A stretch of 44,955 bases of DNA from Actinomadura bangladeshensis (GCF_004348335.1 NZ_SMJW01000033.1:1-44955), one strand, 5' to 3'; shown: positions 23,422 to 32,866, numbered from the stretch's first letter. Numbers and translations are program-made. Notes: generated by a model from the letters alone, not told the origin.

Positions 23422-25593
23422 GTGTCCGAAGCCGGTCGACGCCGTCAGGGGCGATCCCGACCGACTCTCTCCCCGCACCGGCTCGGCGCCCGGGCGACCG
23501 CGGTCCTGACCGTCGTCACGCTCGGCGCCGCGGTGGCCGTGCCGGTGGCGATGGTCTCCGGAGGCGAGCGCACCGCGCGGCAGCAGGCCGTCCGCGGGGC
23601 GGCGGCCGGGGCGCTGGTGAACGCGCAGGCCGACCAGATCCGGTCCCGGGAATGGCACCTGAAGGTCCTGCACGCGCAGAAGGCGTGGAAGTACTCCAAG
23701 GGGCGCGGCGTCACCGTCGCCGTCCTCGACACCGGCGTCGACGCGAACCATCCCGACCTCACCGGCCACGTGGTCGGCGGGCCCGACCTCACCGGCGGCG
23801 TCCGGTCCCCGGGCACCCGCTACTGGGGCCTGCACGGGACGTCGATGGCCAGCATCATCTCCGGGCACGGCCACGGCCCCGGGCTCTCGCAGGGGATGAT
23901 GGGCGTCGCCCCGCTCAGCCACGTGCTGTCCGTGCGCGTCACGCTGGAGAACGACGACCCGCTGCGGCGCGACAACGGGCAGCAGAACGGCGGCACCGGC
24001 GAGCACGACGCCGTCGCCCAGGGCATCCGCTACGCCGTCGACCACGGCGCCGGCATCATCAACATGTCGCTCGGCGGCGGCCGCCAGTTCTACACCGGCA
24101 CCAAGTCCCAGGAGAGCGCGATCAAGTACGCGCTGTCCAAGGGCGTCGTGCTGATCGCGTCCGCCGGCAACGACGGGTCCGGCGCCAACCGGGAGAACTT
24201 CCCCGCCTCCTACCCGGGCGTGATCGCCGTCGGCGCGCTCGACCGCCGGCTGCGCCTCTGGAAGGACAGCAACCGCCGCTCGCACGCCGCCGTCTGCGCG
24301 CCCGGCGTCGACATCGTCAGCGCCGACGCCAGCAACGGCTACGTCGTCGGGACGGGCACGAGCGCGTCGTCGGCGATGGTCGCGGGGGTCGCCGCGCTGG
24401 TCCGCTCGCGCTATCCGAAGCTCACCCCGGCCGAGGTCAGGCAGGCGCTCATCCAGGGCTCGCCGGCCCGCCGCGGCTACCCGACCGGCTCGACCGCCTG
24501 CCGCGGGACGGTCGACGCGCTGCGCACCCTCTACGCCGCGCACAAGATCAACAAGACGTCCAGCGGGCCAGTGGAGACGCCGCCGCCCGCGCCCTCGCCC
24601 ACACCGGCCCCGGTCACCGCGCTGCCCGAGCGCGACGCCGGCGTCCTGCTCCCGCTCGTCCTCGGCGGCGGGGGGCTGCTCGTCGTCCTCGGGCTGGTGC
24701 TCGGCTGGCGGCAGCGGCGCCGTCCCGAGGACGGCCTGGAGGAGACCGAGGACGTTCCCGAGTACGGGCTGCCGTCCGTGCCCGCCGCGGCGCCCGAACC
24801 CGCCGTGCCCGGTCCCGCCGTGCCCGGTCCCGCCGTGCCCGGTCCCGCCGCGTCCGGGCACGTGCCCGCGCAGGCCGGCGGCGAGCCGGGGTGGGCGCCG
24901 GTCAGCGTGCCGCTCTGGCAGAACACGCAGGCCTATCAGGGCCCGCCCCTGGCCCCTCTCCCGCAGGCCGACCCTCACCGGGACGCCGCGCCGCCGGACC
25001 CGTCGCCTCGGGGCGACGCGTCCCCGGAGCCGTCGTCCTGGGACGCCGAGCCGTGGGCCCCTCCCGGCGGTGAGCCGCTGCCGCCGCCGATCGAGCCGAA
25101 GCAGCCCCCGATGATGTCGCACGAGCTGCGTCCGTTCGTCCCGGGCGAGTTCGCGTCGAACGGGCACGCGTCCGGCAACGGGCATGCCAACGGGCACGGC
25201 CCGGGCAACGGGCGCCACGCCAACGGCCGCCACGCCGCCGACCTGAACGCCGCCGACCTGAACGGTGCAGCCGCGGACGACGACGAGCCCACCCTGGACG
25301 ACGACGACTGGGAGGCGTTCCGGCGCGGCGCCCTCGACCTGCCGGATCTCGGAGAGACCGGTCCGCTCCCCGCGGTATCCCCCGAACCGCCGGACGAGGC
25401 GCCGCCCCCGCCCGTACTTCCCGTGGACGAGCAGGCCACGGGGGCGTTCCCCGCCGTCCCGCCGCCCGATCCCGGCGACGCCGAAACCCCCTACGGGCCC
25501 GGCGCGGACCAGCCCGGCGACGACCCGCACGGACGCGGTTCGCACCACGCGCGCCCCGCCGAAGACGAGGACTACCGGCCGCCCTGGTGGTGA
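23422..25593 (+). CDS. S8 subtilisin-like (mycosin-like) membrane serine protease with long C-terminal tail
   Basis: A 723-residue secreted and membrane-anchored protease. A signal/anchor segment (about residues 25-50, LTVVTLGAAVAVPVAMV) is followed by the catalytic domain with Asp in VTVAVLDTGVD, His in LHGTSMASIISGHG and Ser in GTGTSASSAMVAG. A proline-rich linker and membrane segment (LLPLVLGGGGLLVVLGLVLG) precede a cytoplasmic tail of some 300 residues rich in Pro, Asp, Asn and His, with a three-fold VPGPA repeat and NGHANGHGPGNGRHANGRH. Architecture is mycosin-like, but no ESX genes are nearby and the tail is unusually long. GTG 23422 follows GGAGGGAGG at nine bases; ATG 23365 is in frame and possible. 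Confidence 0.88.
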   Translation: MSEAGRRRQGRSRPTLSPHRLGARATAVLTVVTLGAAVAVPVAMVSGGERTARQQAVRGAAAGALVNAQADQIRSREWHLKVLHAQKAWKYSKGRGVTVAVLDTGVDANHPDLTGHVVGGPDLTGGVRSPGTRYWGLHGTSMASIISGHGHGPGLSQGMMGVAPLSHVLSVRVTLENDDPLRRDNGQQNGGTGEHDAVAQGIRYAVDHGAGIINMSLGGGRQFYTGTKSQESAIKYALSKGVVLIASAGNDGSGANRENFPASYPGVIAVGALDRRLRLWKDSNRRSHAAVCAPGVDIVSADASNGYVVGTGTSASSAMVAGVAALVRSRYPKLTPAEVRQALIQGSPARRGYPTGSTACRGTVDALRTLYAAHKINKTSSGPVETPPPAPSPTPAPVTALPERDAGVLLPLVLGGGGLLVVLGLVLGWRQRRRPEDGLEETEDVPEYGLPSVPAAAPEPAVPGPAVPGPAVPGPAASGHVPAQAGGEPGWAPVSVPLWQNTQAYQGPPLAPLPQADPHRDAAPPDPSPRGDASPEPSSWDAEPWAPPGGEPLPPPIEPKQPPMMSHELRPFVPGEFASNGHASGNGHANGHGPGNGRHANGRHAADLNAADLNGAAADDDEPTLDDDDWEAFRRGALDLPDLGETGPLPAVSPEPPDEAPPPPVLPVDEQATGAFPAVPPPDPGDAETPYGPGADQPGDDPHGRGSHHARPAEDEDYRPPWW

Positions 25594-25702
25594 TCGCGGT
25601 ACTCCGCCGGGCGTAGTGCGAGTGCCTCCGGCCGGCCGACGCGGCACCCCGTACCCGTCGCCGAGCATCGACGTATCCGCACACAGGAAGGGTCGATGAA
25701 CC

Positions 25703-25999
25703 ATGGTGACGACGTTGGCGGCGCAGGCCGCGGCGATGCATCCGGGCGGCTGGAGCGACGGGGACGCCCCCGCCTTCTGGCCGGTCTTCCCGATCACGTT
25801 CGGGCTGTTCTGGCTCGCCGTGCTCGGAACGGTGTTCTACCTGATCAGGCGCCGCATGACCACGAGCGCCACGGCGGCCGCGGCGGCGGCCGACCCGATG
25901 ACCAAGGCGCGGTCGGTCCTCGCGGAGCGGTTCGCCCGCGGCGAGATCGACGAGGACGAGTACCTCATGCGCATGTCCACCCTCCGCAACGGCGACTGA
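25703..25999 (+). CDS. SHOCT-domain small membrane protein
   Basis: A 98-residue protein with one membrane segment (FPITFGLFWLAVLGTVFYLI) and a C-terminal SHOCT motif (KARSVLAERFARGEIDEDEY). SHOCT tails are found on oligomeric membrane proteins and effectors. ATG 25703 follows AGGAAGGG. It stands alone between the protease and the convergent MarR gene. Confidence 0.85.
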   Translation: MVTTLAAQAAAMHPGGWSDGDAPAFWPVFPITFGLFWLAVLGTVFYLIRRRMTTSATAAAAAADPMTKARSVLAERFARGEIDEDEYLMRMSTLRNGD

Positions 26000-26093
26000 C
26001 CGTCGCCGGCGGCCGGCCTCGCCCGGGGCCCGCAGGACCCCGGCGGGGCCGCCCGGCAGCGCGTCCTCCGGCCCGCTTCCGCCGCGGAGCGGG

Positions 26094-26708
26094 TCAGTCG
26101 GCGGCGGCCTCTTCGAAGATCCGGCCGATGCCGTCGGAGTACTCCGGTGCGCGGCCGGCGGCGTCGGCGAAGCGGGTGAGCAGCCGGGCGAACTCCGCGC
26201 GCTCGTCCGCCGTCCAGCCGGTCATGAGGGCGTCGAGGTAGGCGCGGCGGGACCGGTCGGCGACCCGCTTCACGCGCAGCCCGGCCTCGGTCAGCCCGAG
26301 GTTGGCGCGGCGCGCGTCGACCGGGGACGGGCGGCGCGACACCAGCCCGGCGTCGATGGCGTGGCCGACCAGCCGGCTCGCGGTGGACGGGTCGATCTCC
26401 AGCCGTTCCGCGACGGCGCCGACCGTGACCTCGCAGGGGCGGGTGGCGCACTCCGGCTTCTCGGCGGCGGCCGTGAGCGCGGCGACGGCGTTCACCACCA
26501 TGAGGTTCGACAGTTGCAGCGGCCGTCCGTCCGGACCGGCGGACGTCTGGGCGCGGATCCGCCGCATGAGGTCGGGCTTGGCCCACACGCGGCGCAGATG
26601 GAACAGCGCCATCGCGATGTCGGTGAGCGTGGGATCCCCCTGCGGCTCGGGCGGCGCCGGCGCGTCCGGCTCGGCGGGCCGTCCCGTGCCGGGAGTCTCC
26701 GTCGCCAT
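26094..26708 (-). CDS. MarR-family transcriptional regulator
   Basis: A 204-residue winged-helix regulator. The recognition core is VGAVAERLEIDPSTASRLVGH followed by the wing VSRRPSPVDARRANLGLTEAG, a typical MarR pattern. A proline-rich N-terminal extension of about 28 residues precedes it. A loose dyad (ATGT ... ACAT, near 26766-26781) lies upstream and may be its own operator. No obvious target gene is adjacent. It could also bind the MarR-type site at 18312-18346, but that is 8 kb away and only a guess. Confidence 0.9.
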   Translation of the reverse strand: MATETPGTGRPAEPDAPAPPEPQGDPTLTDIAMALFHLRRVWAKPDLMRRIRAQTSAGPDGRPLQLSNLMVVNAVAALTAAAEKPECATRPCEVTVGAVAERLEIDPSTASRLVGHAIDAGLVSRRPSPVDARRANLGLTEAGLRVKRVADRSRRAYLDALMTGWTADERAEFARLLTRFADAAGRAPEYSDGIGRIFEEAAAD

Positions 26709-26973
26709 GCAAGGTCTCCGTTCGCGTGTCGGACGCCGGACGCGGCGAACTCCTCACTTTAACCTATGTAGTCTGCACATGATCGGGGCCCGCGGGACTG
26801 CCGTTCGCGATGAGACACACGGCGCGAAAGAGCCGCAGGTGAACCGGGATGTGATGCACTGAACCACCGGCCCCCGTTCCCCGTGAACCACCGGAACTTG
26901 TCGGCCCGGGCGCGTAGCATGGCACCCGCCCAGACCCGGACGAGCCGGGATCAGTAACCACAGAGGGGACCTG

Positions 26974-27360
26974 ATGCGAGCGGCGAACGCCCCCGACGGC
27001 CCCCGCGGTGACGTCCCCCCACTGGACGGAAGCATGGACGATGGCCGACCCCCGCGACCCCTGACCGAAGACGACGAGGGAGGGGCCGACGACGCCGCCT
27101 TCCATGCCGACCACCTCTCCGAGCGCGACCGGCGGATCCTCGCCTTCGAGCGGCAGTGGTGGAAGTACGCCGGAGCCAAGGAGCAGGCCATCCGCGAGCT
27201 GTTCGACATGTCGGCGACGCGGTACTACCAGCTCCTGAACATCCTGATCGACCGACCCGAGGCGCTCGAGTGCGATCCGATGCTCGTCAAGCGCCTCCGC
27301 CGGATGCGGTCACAGCGGCAACGCAGCCGCGCCGCGCGCCGACTCGGCATCCGGCCCTGA
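26974..27360 (+). CDS. DUF3263 protein
   Basis: A 128-residue actinobacterial protein. The N-terminal third is disordered and acidic. The DUF3263 core is SERDRRILAFERQWWKYAG, then IRELFDMSATRYYQLLNILID, a likely HTH fold, and a basic C-terminus. It is widespread in actinobacteria beside otsB and, in mycobacteria, near cell-cycle genes. ATG 26974 follows GAGGGGACC. It is probably co-transcribed with otsB 20 bases downstream. Confidence 0.88.
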   Translation: MRAANAPDGPRGDVPPLDGSMDDGRPPRPLTEDDEGGADDAAFHADHLSERDRRILAFERQWWKYAGAKEQAIRELFDMSATRYYQLLNILIDRPEALECDPMLVKRLRRMRSQRQRSRAARRLGIRP

Positions 27361-27379
27361 CCCGACCACACTGGGTCGG

Positions 27380-28201
27380 GTGACCTCTCCCCGCTCTGTG
27401 ACGGCCGCCGGCGCCGGCGGCCTCGACGCGATCCGCACGAACCCGGCCGGGGCCGTGCTCGGCTTCGACTTCGACGGCACGCTCGCGCCCATCGTGGACG
27501 ATCCGGCCTCGGCCCGGGCCCATCCCGGCGCGGCCCCCGCCCTCGCCCGGCTGGCCCCGCTGGTCGGCGCGCTGGTGATCGTCACCGGACGTCCGGCCGC
27601 GGTCGCCGTCGAGTACGGCGGCTTCGAGGGCATCGACGGGCTCGTCGTCCTCGGGCAGTACGGGCTCGAACGCTGGGAGTCCGGCGTGCTGACCGAGCCG
27701 GAGCCGCCGCCGGGCGTCGCCGAGGCCCGCGCGAAGCTGCCCGGCGTCCTCGCGGCGGCGGGCGCCCCGCCCGAGACCTTCGTCGAGGACAAGGGGCAGG
27801 CGCTCGCCGTCCACACGCGGCGCTGCGCCGAGCCGGAGGTCGCGCTGGAGCGGCTGCGGAGCATCATCGCCGCGCTCGCCGAGCGGACCGGGCTCACCGT
27901 CGAGCCCGGACGCCTCGTCCTCGAACTGCGCCCGCACGGCATGGACAAGGGCATGGCGCTGCGCCGGTTCGTCGACGACCTCGGCACCCGCCCGTCGGCC
28001 GTGCTGTTCGCGGGGGACGACCTGGGCGACCTGGCCGCGTTCGACGCCGTCGAGGCGCTGCGCGCGGAGGGCGTGCCGGGCGTGCTGGTGTGCAGCGGGT
28101 CCGCGGAGGTCACCGAGCTCGCCGAGCGGGCGGACCTGGTGGTCGACGGCCCGGCCGGCGTGGTGGACCTCATGGGCGCCCTGCTGGACGTACCGTCCTG
28201 A
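27380..28201 (+). CDS. otsB: Trehalose-6-phosphate phosphatase
   Basis: A 273-residue HAD-superfamily phosphatase that converts trehalose 6-phosphate to trehalose in the cytoplasm. HAD motif I is GFDFDGTLAPIVDD, motif II VIVTGRP, the cap region GQYGLERWE with ELRPHGMDKGMAL, and motif IV FAGDDLGDLAAFDA. GTG 27380 is the start. The synthase otsA lies 6.5 kb away on the other strand, so the two are not an operon. Confidence 0.95.
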   Translation: MTSPRSVTAAGAGGLDAIRTNPAGAVLGFDFDGTLAPIVDDPASARAHPGAAPALARLAPLVGALVIVTGRPAAVAVEYGGFEGIDGLVVLGQYGLERWESGVLTEPEPPPGVAEARAKLPGVLAAAGAPPETFVEDKGQALAVHTRRCAEPEVALERLRSIIAALAERTGLTVEPGRLVLELRPHGMDKGMALRRFVDDLGTRPSAVLFAGDDLGDLAAFDAVEALRAEGVPGVLVCSGSAEVTELAERADLVVDGPAGVVDLMGALLDVPS

Positions 28202-28369
28202 CCTGGGCACTACCTTGTCGGAGAAGTGACAAGACTCCGAACCGGAGTTGTCGTATCTCGCGAGACTCTGGGGGCGCCCGTAGACGTCGGGTCCAATTGC
28301 GCCAAAATATGGTGGATTGCGACACGCGTGGTTCACGGGGGAGTCACACCGAGGACATGGGGAGGCTTG

Positions 28370-29902
28370 ATGGTGGACACGGGACCGGGAGCCCCGCGCC
28401 GTCCGGACGACATCAGGCACACGCCCGCCGGCGGCCTTCCAAGGGCCACCCCGAGGGAGGGGACGCCCGTCCAGCCGCCCGGCGCGCCCATCCCACCGGG
28501 CGCACCGACCCGCCCCATCGTCCAGGCACCCTCAGCTGAAACCCCGCGCGCCTGGGGCACACCACCGTCCCCAGAGCCCACCGCCCCGCACCCGGGTACC
28601 GCCCCGCAGGCCGGCGGTGTGCCGCAACTCGGCGGCGTCCCGCAGCCGGGCGCCGTCCCACAGCCCGGCACTGCACCGCAGGCCGGTGGTGTCTCGCAGT
28701 CCGGTGATGCCCCGCGGCCGGTCGATGCCTCGCGTCCGGGCGTCGCCCCACAGACGGGCGGCGTCCCACTGGCCGGTGATGCCCCACGGCCGGGCGGCGT
28801 TCCGCAGGCCGGTGATGTCTCGTGGCCGGGTGGTGTCTCGCGGGACGGTGGGCTGCCGCAGCCGGGTGGGCTGCCGCAGACCATCTACCTGTCGGAGGCC
28901 GGAACCGGGACCGGCGCCGGTCCGCAGCCGTCCGATCCGCCGCAGACCGGGGGATGGCCGCGGGTCGGCGGTCCGTCCGGACCCGGTGCCGAAGCTCGGC
29001 CCTCCGACCTGTCGCAGACGGGCGGCTGGCCGCGGGTGGGCGGTCCGTCCGAGCCCGTTGGGCCGGCGCGGGCGGGGGCCGCGGAGTGGGCCGGGGTGCC
29101 GGAGGCGCAGGACGCCTACTCCGAGCGCGAGGAGCGCTCGTCCACGACCGGGCCGATGGGGGTCCGGGAGACCAGCGGTGTCCAGGTCCGGCTGGGGTCG
29201 CGGGAACGGGAGCGGGACCGGCAGGCGCGCCGGCGCGCGGGCCGCCGCAGCGGGCTCGTCGCGGCGGGCGTGCTCGTGCTCGCCGGGCTCGTCACGGCCG
29301 GCCTCGTCCTCACGCCGGGATCGGGCGACGACGGCGGCGGCGGGACGGAGGCGGCGCCGTCCACCGGGGAGCAGAGCCCAGTTAGCACCGGTGAGTTGCC
29401 CGACGCGGGTACGCCGATCACGGTCGGCACCGCCGACGGCTCCAAGTACCGGCTCGCGGCGGTGACGAGCGGGGTCAGCGACGGGGTGGCCCCGACGTCG
29501 CAGTCCTCGCCCCCGTCCGGGACGTCGTTCCCCTATGTCGAGTACATCCTCAGCAACCCGACGCAGAAGAACGTCCTGCTCGACTTCCCCGGCGACGTCT
29601 TCGTCAGGCGGAACCTCGTGACGCCGGACGCGCAGGGGCGGTGCATGCCGCAGGCCGGCGTCCCCGAGGACATGTGCACCCCGCCGACGCGGAGCCAGGT
29701 CGTCCGGCATCTCGCGGGCGGCCAGCTGGTCCCGGGTGACGGCGGCGACAAGTACCTGCCGCCGAACTCGTCGTTCCTCGTGCGCGCGACGGTGGACGTC
29801 CCCGTGAACCGCGCCGTCAAGCGCACGGACATGGGCCTGTACGTGTGGAAGCAGCTCTACATGGCCGATCAGCTCGCCAAGCAGGCGCCCTTCCCGCGCT
29901 GA
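28370..29902 (+). CDS. Repeat-rich single-pass membrane protein with extracytoplasmic domain
   Basis: A 510-residue protein of unknown function. ATG 28370 follows GGGGAGG. Residues about 55-270 are Pro/Gly/Gln-rich with many copies of an eight-residue unit of the type PQAGGVPQ or PRPGGVPQ, encoded by GC-rich 24-base repeats (28600-28880). A membrane segment (SGLVAAGVLVLAGLVTAGLVL) near residue 300 places the C-terminal 190 residues outside. That part is a beta-rich domain with CMPQAGVPEDMC, probably one disulphide. A short hairpin ACTCCG-AAC-CGGAGT lies at 28234-28248 upstream. No family recognised. Confidence 0.75.
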   Translation: MVDTGPGAPRRPDDIRHTPAGGLPRATPREGTPVQPPGAPIPPGAPTRPIVQAPSAETPRAWGTPPSPEPTAPHPGTAPQAGGVPQLGGVPQPGAVPQPGTAPQAGGVSQSGDAPRPVDASRPGVAPQTGGVPLAGDAPRPGGVPQAGDVSWPGGVSRDGGLPQPGGLPQTIYLSEAGTGTGAGPQPSDPPQTGGWPRVGGPSGPGAEARPSDLSQTGGWPRVGGPSEPVGPARAGAAEWAGVPEAQDAYSEREERSSTTGPMGVRETSGVQVRLGSRERERDRQARRRAGRRSGLVAAGVLVLAGLVTAGLVLTPGSGDDGGGGTEAAPSTGEQSPVSTGELPDAGTPITVGTADGSKYRLAAVTSGVSDGVAPTSQSSPPSGTSFPYVEYILSNPTQKNVLLDFPGDVFVRRNLVTPDAQGRCMPQAGVPEDMCTPPTRSQVVRHLAGGQLVPGDGGDKYLPPNSSFLVRATVDVPVNRAVKRTDMGLYVWKQLYMADQLAKQAPFPR

Positions 29903-29908
29903 ACGCGA

Positions 29909-29940
29909 AACCGCCGCGGCCCGGGTGGGGCGCGGCGGTT
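29909..29940. terminator. Bidirectional terminator between convergent genes
   Basis: AACCGCCGCG (29909-29918) and CGCGGCGGTT (29931-29940) form a perfect 10-bp stem between the membrane protein gene and the convergent padR gene. Confidence 0.75.
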
Positions 29941-29954
29941 CCGGTCGTGCGGGT

Positions 29955-30536
29955 TCACTCGGCTTCGGGGTCGTCGGCGAGGATCCCGTAGAGGCGGCGG
30001 CGGGCGTCGTTGACGACGTCCAGCGCGCGCGCCTTCTGCGCCTCGCTGCCGACCGCCATCACCTGCTGAAGGGCTCCCATCAGCTGGCCGATCGCCTCGC
30101 GTCCGCGCAGGACGTTCTCGCCGGCGGCCGCGGTGACCTCGTCCCAGGGGGCGACGGTCTGCGCCTCCGCCTCCTCGCGGCCGGCGTCGGTGAGCGAGAA
30201 CAGGCGCTTGCCGCCCTGCTCCTCACTGCCGACCTTGCCCTCGTCCTCCAGCATCTGGAGGGTCGGGTAGACCGAGCCGGGGCTCGGCCGCCAGACGCCG
30301 CCGGTGCGGCCGTCCAGCTCCTGGATCATCTCGTAGCCGTGCATGGGACGCTCGGCGAGCAGGGCGAGCAGCGCCGCCCGGACGTTGCCGCGCCGGGTGC
30401 GCCGGCCGCGTCCACCGCGTCCGTGATGGCCGCCCGGACCGGGCCCGAACCCGGGACCGCCGGGCCCCCAGGGACCGAACGGATCCCCGCGCCGTCCGCG
30501 CTCCATGGGCCCCCGGCCCCCGCCGCGCCTTCTCAT
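29955..30536 (-). CDS. PadR-family transcriptional regulator
   Basis: A 193-residue winged-helix repressor. After a Gly/Arg-rich 45-residue N-terminus comes the PadR core: NVRAALLALLAERPMHGYEM, GVWRPSPGSVYPTLQMLEDEG, then GKRLFSLTDAGREEAE. A C-terminal helical dimerisation region follows. An AT-rich dyad at 30581-30601 upstream fits autoregulation. The regulated transporter or target is not adjacent. Confidence 0.93.
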   Translation of the reverse strand: MRRRGGGRGPMERGRRGDPFGPWGPGGPGFGPGPGGHHGRGGRGRRTRRGNVRAALLALLAERPMHGYEMIQELDGRTGGVWRPSPGSVYPTLQMLEDEGKVGSEEQGGKRLFSLTDAGREEAEAQTVAPWDEVTAAAGENVLRGREAIGQLMGALQQVMAVGSEAQKARALDVVNDARRRLYGILADDPEAE

Positions 30537-30580
30537 CGTGTGGTCGTGCAGCGCGGTCTCCTTCGTCTAGTGATCGGTTG

Positions 30581-30601
30581 CGATGCATTAACGATATATC
30601 G
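30581..30601. promoter_or_regulatory. Putative PadR operator
   Basis: CGATGCAT-TAA-CGATATATCG includes the perfect CGATATATCG palindrome (30592-30601), 45 bases upstream of padR. ATATATCG-type dyads are typical autoregulatory sites of PadR proteins in actinomycetes. Confidence 0.6.
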
Positions 30602-30808
30602 GAATAACTCGACGATGCTACGACGATTATTGTGATCTGTGTCACGTGAGGAGTGCCGGCCATCTACGAGGCGTACGAGCGGGCCGGGGCGCCCAGGCGC
30701 GCGAGGCCGGTGAGCGGTGGCCAAGCCGGAAACGGGCGGTGCGCAAACTCCGCCCGTCCCTTTCTGGAGGACGCGCTGGTCACCGACGACCAGAAACCGC
30801 GTCCCGGG

Positions 30809-32866
30809 CTACAGGGTCACCTTGAGGTGGTCGAGGATGTCCTTGGTGGCGTCGCGGTCGTCGGTCTCCTTGACGCGGATCCACAGGCCGAACTTGCCGG
30901 CCTTGTCCTTGAGGCCGATCTCGGTCACCGACGGCGTGCCGGTCTTGCAGGCGGTGAAGCGGGTGATCGTCCCGCTGAGGGCGCCGTCCGGCGTGGTGTA
31001 GTTCTCCGGGGCGGCCTTCGTGCACTGCGGGTGGTTGGACGCGCTCGGCGGCGGAAGCTGGCCGGGGCGCAGGTCGGTGGTAACGCCGATGAAGACGCCG
31101 GGGCCCTTGCCGTTGCCGAGGAACGCGGCCTTGTCAGGGGTGGCGCGGAGCACGGCCCGCGGCTGGCTGTCGTTCAGCCCGACGCTGGACGGCGTCCACG
31201 TCTGCTCCTTGTCCAGCGGCCACGCCTTCGGCACCGCGGTCTTGATCTTGCCGGCGGTGTCGGAGGCCGCGACGAAGTCCTTCGGGATCGCCGCACCCTT
31301 CTCGTCCTTGCCGTCCTTGCCGTCGCCGCCGGAGAACAGCAGACCGAGCGTCAGCCCGCCGACGACCGCGACCGCCAGCACGACCACCGTGATGACCAGC
31401 GGCGTGACGAACTTCTTGGGCGAGCCGCCGCCCGAGCCGCCGCCCGACAGCCTGTTCATCAGCCCGCCCTGCTTGCCGCCCTGGCCTTGCACCGGGCCCG
31501 GGGCGGGGGGCTGGAAGCCCGTGGGCGGCGGCGGGCCGCCGTAGGGCCCGCCCACCGGCGGCATGGGGGCGCCGCCCTGCGGAGGCATGGGCGCGCCGCC
31601 CTGCGGGGGCGGCTGGGTCGGGAACACGGCGGTCTTGTCGTCGCCGCCCTGCGGCGGCCCCTGGTACGACACCGTGCGGTCGTCGTCGTTGTCGGGGGAC
31701 GTGGGGCCCTCGCCCTGCCCGAACGGGGTGGCGCGCCCGGCCGGGTCGTCCACGATCGTCGCCTGGCCGTCGCCGCGCGGGCCCGGCGGCAGGCGCATCT
31801 CGGACGTGCGGACGTCGTCCTCCATGGGCTGGTCCAGCCGTGTCCGCATGTCGGGCGGCTCGGCCTGGTTCGCCGCGACCGTCTGCCCGGGGCCGGGCGG
31901 CTGCTGCACGGGACCGGGGCCGGGCGGACGGCCGGGGCCCGCCGCGGGCGGCTGCGCCGGGGTGCCGTCGCGGTAGAAGTCCTGGACGGTCGCGTCCGCG
32001 TCGATCCGCGGGACCGGAGCCGGAACCGGAGGCGCGGGCTGTGCGGGCTGCGCGGCCGGCGCGGCCGGGGCCGTCGTCGGGCGCAGCGTGGACAGCGCCT
32101 CCGCGAACGCCTCCGCGGTCGGCCACCGCTTCTCCCGCTCCACCTCCAGCGCCCGCATGATGACCTGGTCGAACGCCGGCGGCAGCCCCTCGCGCAGCTC
32201 GCTCGGCGGCGACTTGACCGGCGCCGGGCCCGGGGCCCGTCCGGTGAGCATGTGGTAGGTCAGCGCGCCGAGCCCGTACACGTCGGCGCGCACGTCCAGG
32301 CCGCCGCCGAACCGCGCCTGCTCCGGCGACATGTACCCGGGGGTGCCGACCGGCAGCGTGAACGCCCCGGAGGCGTGCGCGAGGGCCTTGGCCAGGCCGA
32401 GGTCGGCGATGAGCAGCTTCTCGCCGCCGTCCGGCGTCGACTGGAACAGCACGTTGGACGGCTTGAGGTCGCGGTGGATCACCCCGAGCGTGTTGATCAC
32501 CTCGACGCCGTAGGCGATCTGCTCGGCGAGCGCAACGACCTCGCTGACCGGAAGTGGCCGCTCCCGCATGCGGTCGCCGAGCGTCCCGCGGTCGGCGTAG
32601 GACATGACGAAGTACGGGCGGGCGTCCGGCAACTCGCCGATGTCGTGCACCCGGACGAGCCGCTCGGAGTCGGCGCGGCGCAGGATCCGGGCCTCCTCCA
32701 GGAAGCGGTTGCGCACGTCCAGATCGTCCACCAGATTGCTGTTCAGCACCTTGATGGCGACCTGCGACTCCAAGGCGTCGTCGTGCCCCAGCCACACAGA
32801 GGCGAACGCCCCCGAACCCAGGACGCGATCGATTCGGTAACGGCCTACAGATGCTGGGAAAGACAC
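30809..32866 (-). CDS. Membrane serine/threonine protein kinase
   Basis: A 685-residue Hanks-type kinase. The kinase domain (about 5-260) has glycine loop LGSGAFASVWLG, VAIK lysine, HRDLKPSN catalytic loop, DLG in place of DFG (LLIADLGLAK) and GTPGYMSPEQA. A long Pro/Gln/Gly linker follows, then a membrane segment (LVITVVVLAVAVVGGLTLGLL) and an extracytoplasmic domain of about 170 residues that is not PASTA. GTG 32866 gives the canonical start VSFPASVGRYRI; a longer frame overlaps the divergent sigma gene. The start codons are 53 bases apart, so the promoters are shared and the kinase may act on the sigma factor. Confidence 0.93.
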   Translation of the reverse strand: MSFPASVGRYRIDRVLGSGAFASVWLGHDDALESQVAIKVLNSNLVDDLDVRNRFLEEARILRRADSERLVRVHDIGELPDARPYFVMSYADRGTLGDRMRERPLPVSEVVALAEQIAYGVEVINTLGVIHRDLKPSNVLFQSTPDGGEKLLIADLGLAKALAHASGAFTLPVGTPGYMSPEQARFGGGLDVRADVYGLGALTYHMLTGRAPGPAPVKSPPSELREGLPPAFDQVIMRALEVEREKRWPTAEAFAEALSTLRPTTAPAAPAAQPAQPAPPVPAPVPRIDADATVQDFYRDGTPAQPPAAGPGRPPGPGPVQQPPGPGQTVAANQAEPPDMRTRLDQPMEDDVRTSEMRLPPGPRGDGQATIVDDPAGRATPFGQGEGPTSPDNDDDRTVSYQGPPQGGDDKTAVFPTQPPPQGGAPMPPQGGAPMPPVGGPYGGPPPPTGFQPPAPGPVQGQGGKQGGLMNRLSGGGSGGGSPKKFVTPLVITVVVLAVAVVGGLTLGLLFSGGDGKDGKDEKGAAIPKDFVAASDTAGKIKTAVPKAWPLDKEQTWTPSSVGLNDSQPRAVLRATPDKAAFLGNGKGPGVFIGVTTDLRPGQLPPPSASNHPQCTKAAPENYTTPDGALSGTITRFTACKTGTPSVTEIGLKDKAGKFGLWIRVKETDDRDATKDILDHLKVTL

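Noticed and set aside
24800..24850. Tandem 15-base CCCGCCGTGCCCGGT units considered as a CRISPR-like or satellite array
   Set aside because: There are no spacers, the units are in frame and encode VPGPA repeats in the protease tail. No CRISPR array was found anywhere in the window.
23422..25593. Assignment as true ESX mycosin
   Set aside because: No EccB/C/D/E, WXG100 or Esp-like genes flank it, so only mycosin-like architecture can be claimed.
23260..25797. Roughly 845-codon minus-strand frame opposite the S8 protease
   Set aside because: Val/Arg/Gly-rich with no domain; the protease on the plus strand has a full catalytic triad and ribosome binding site.
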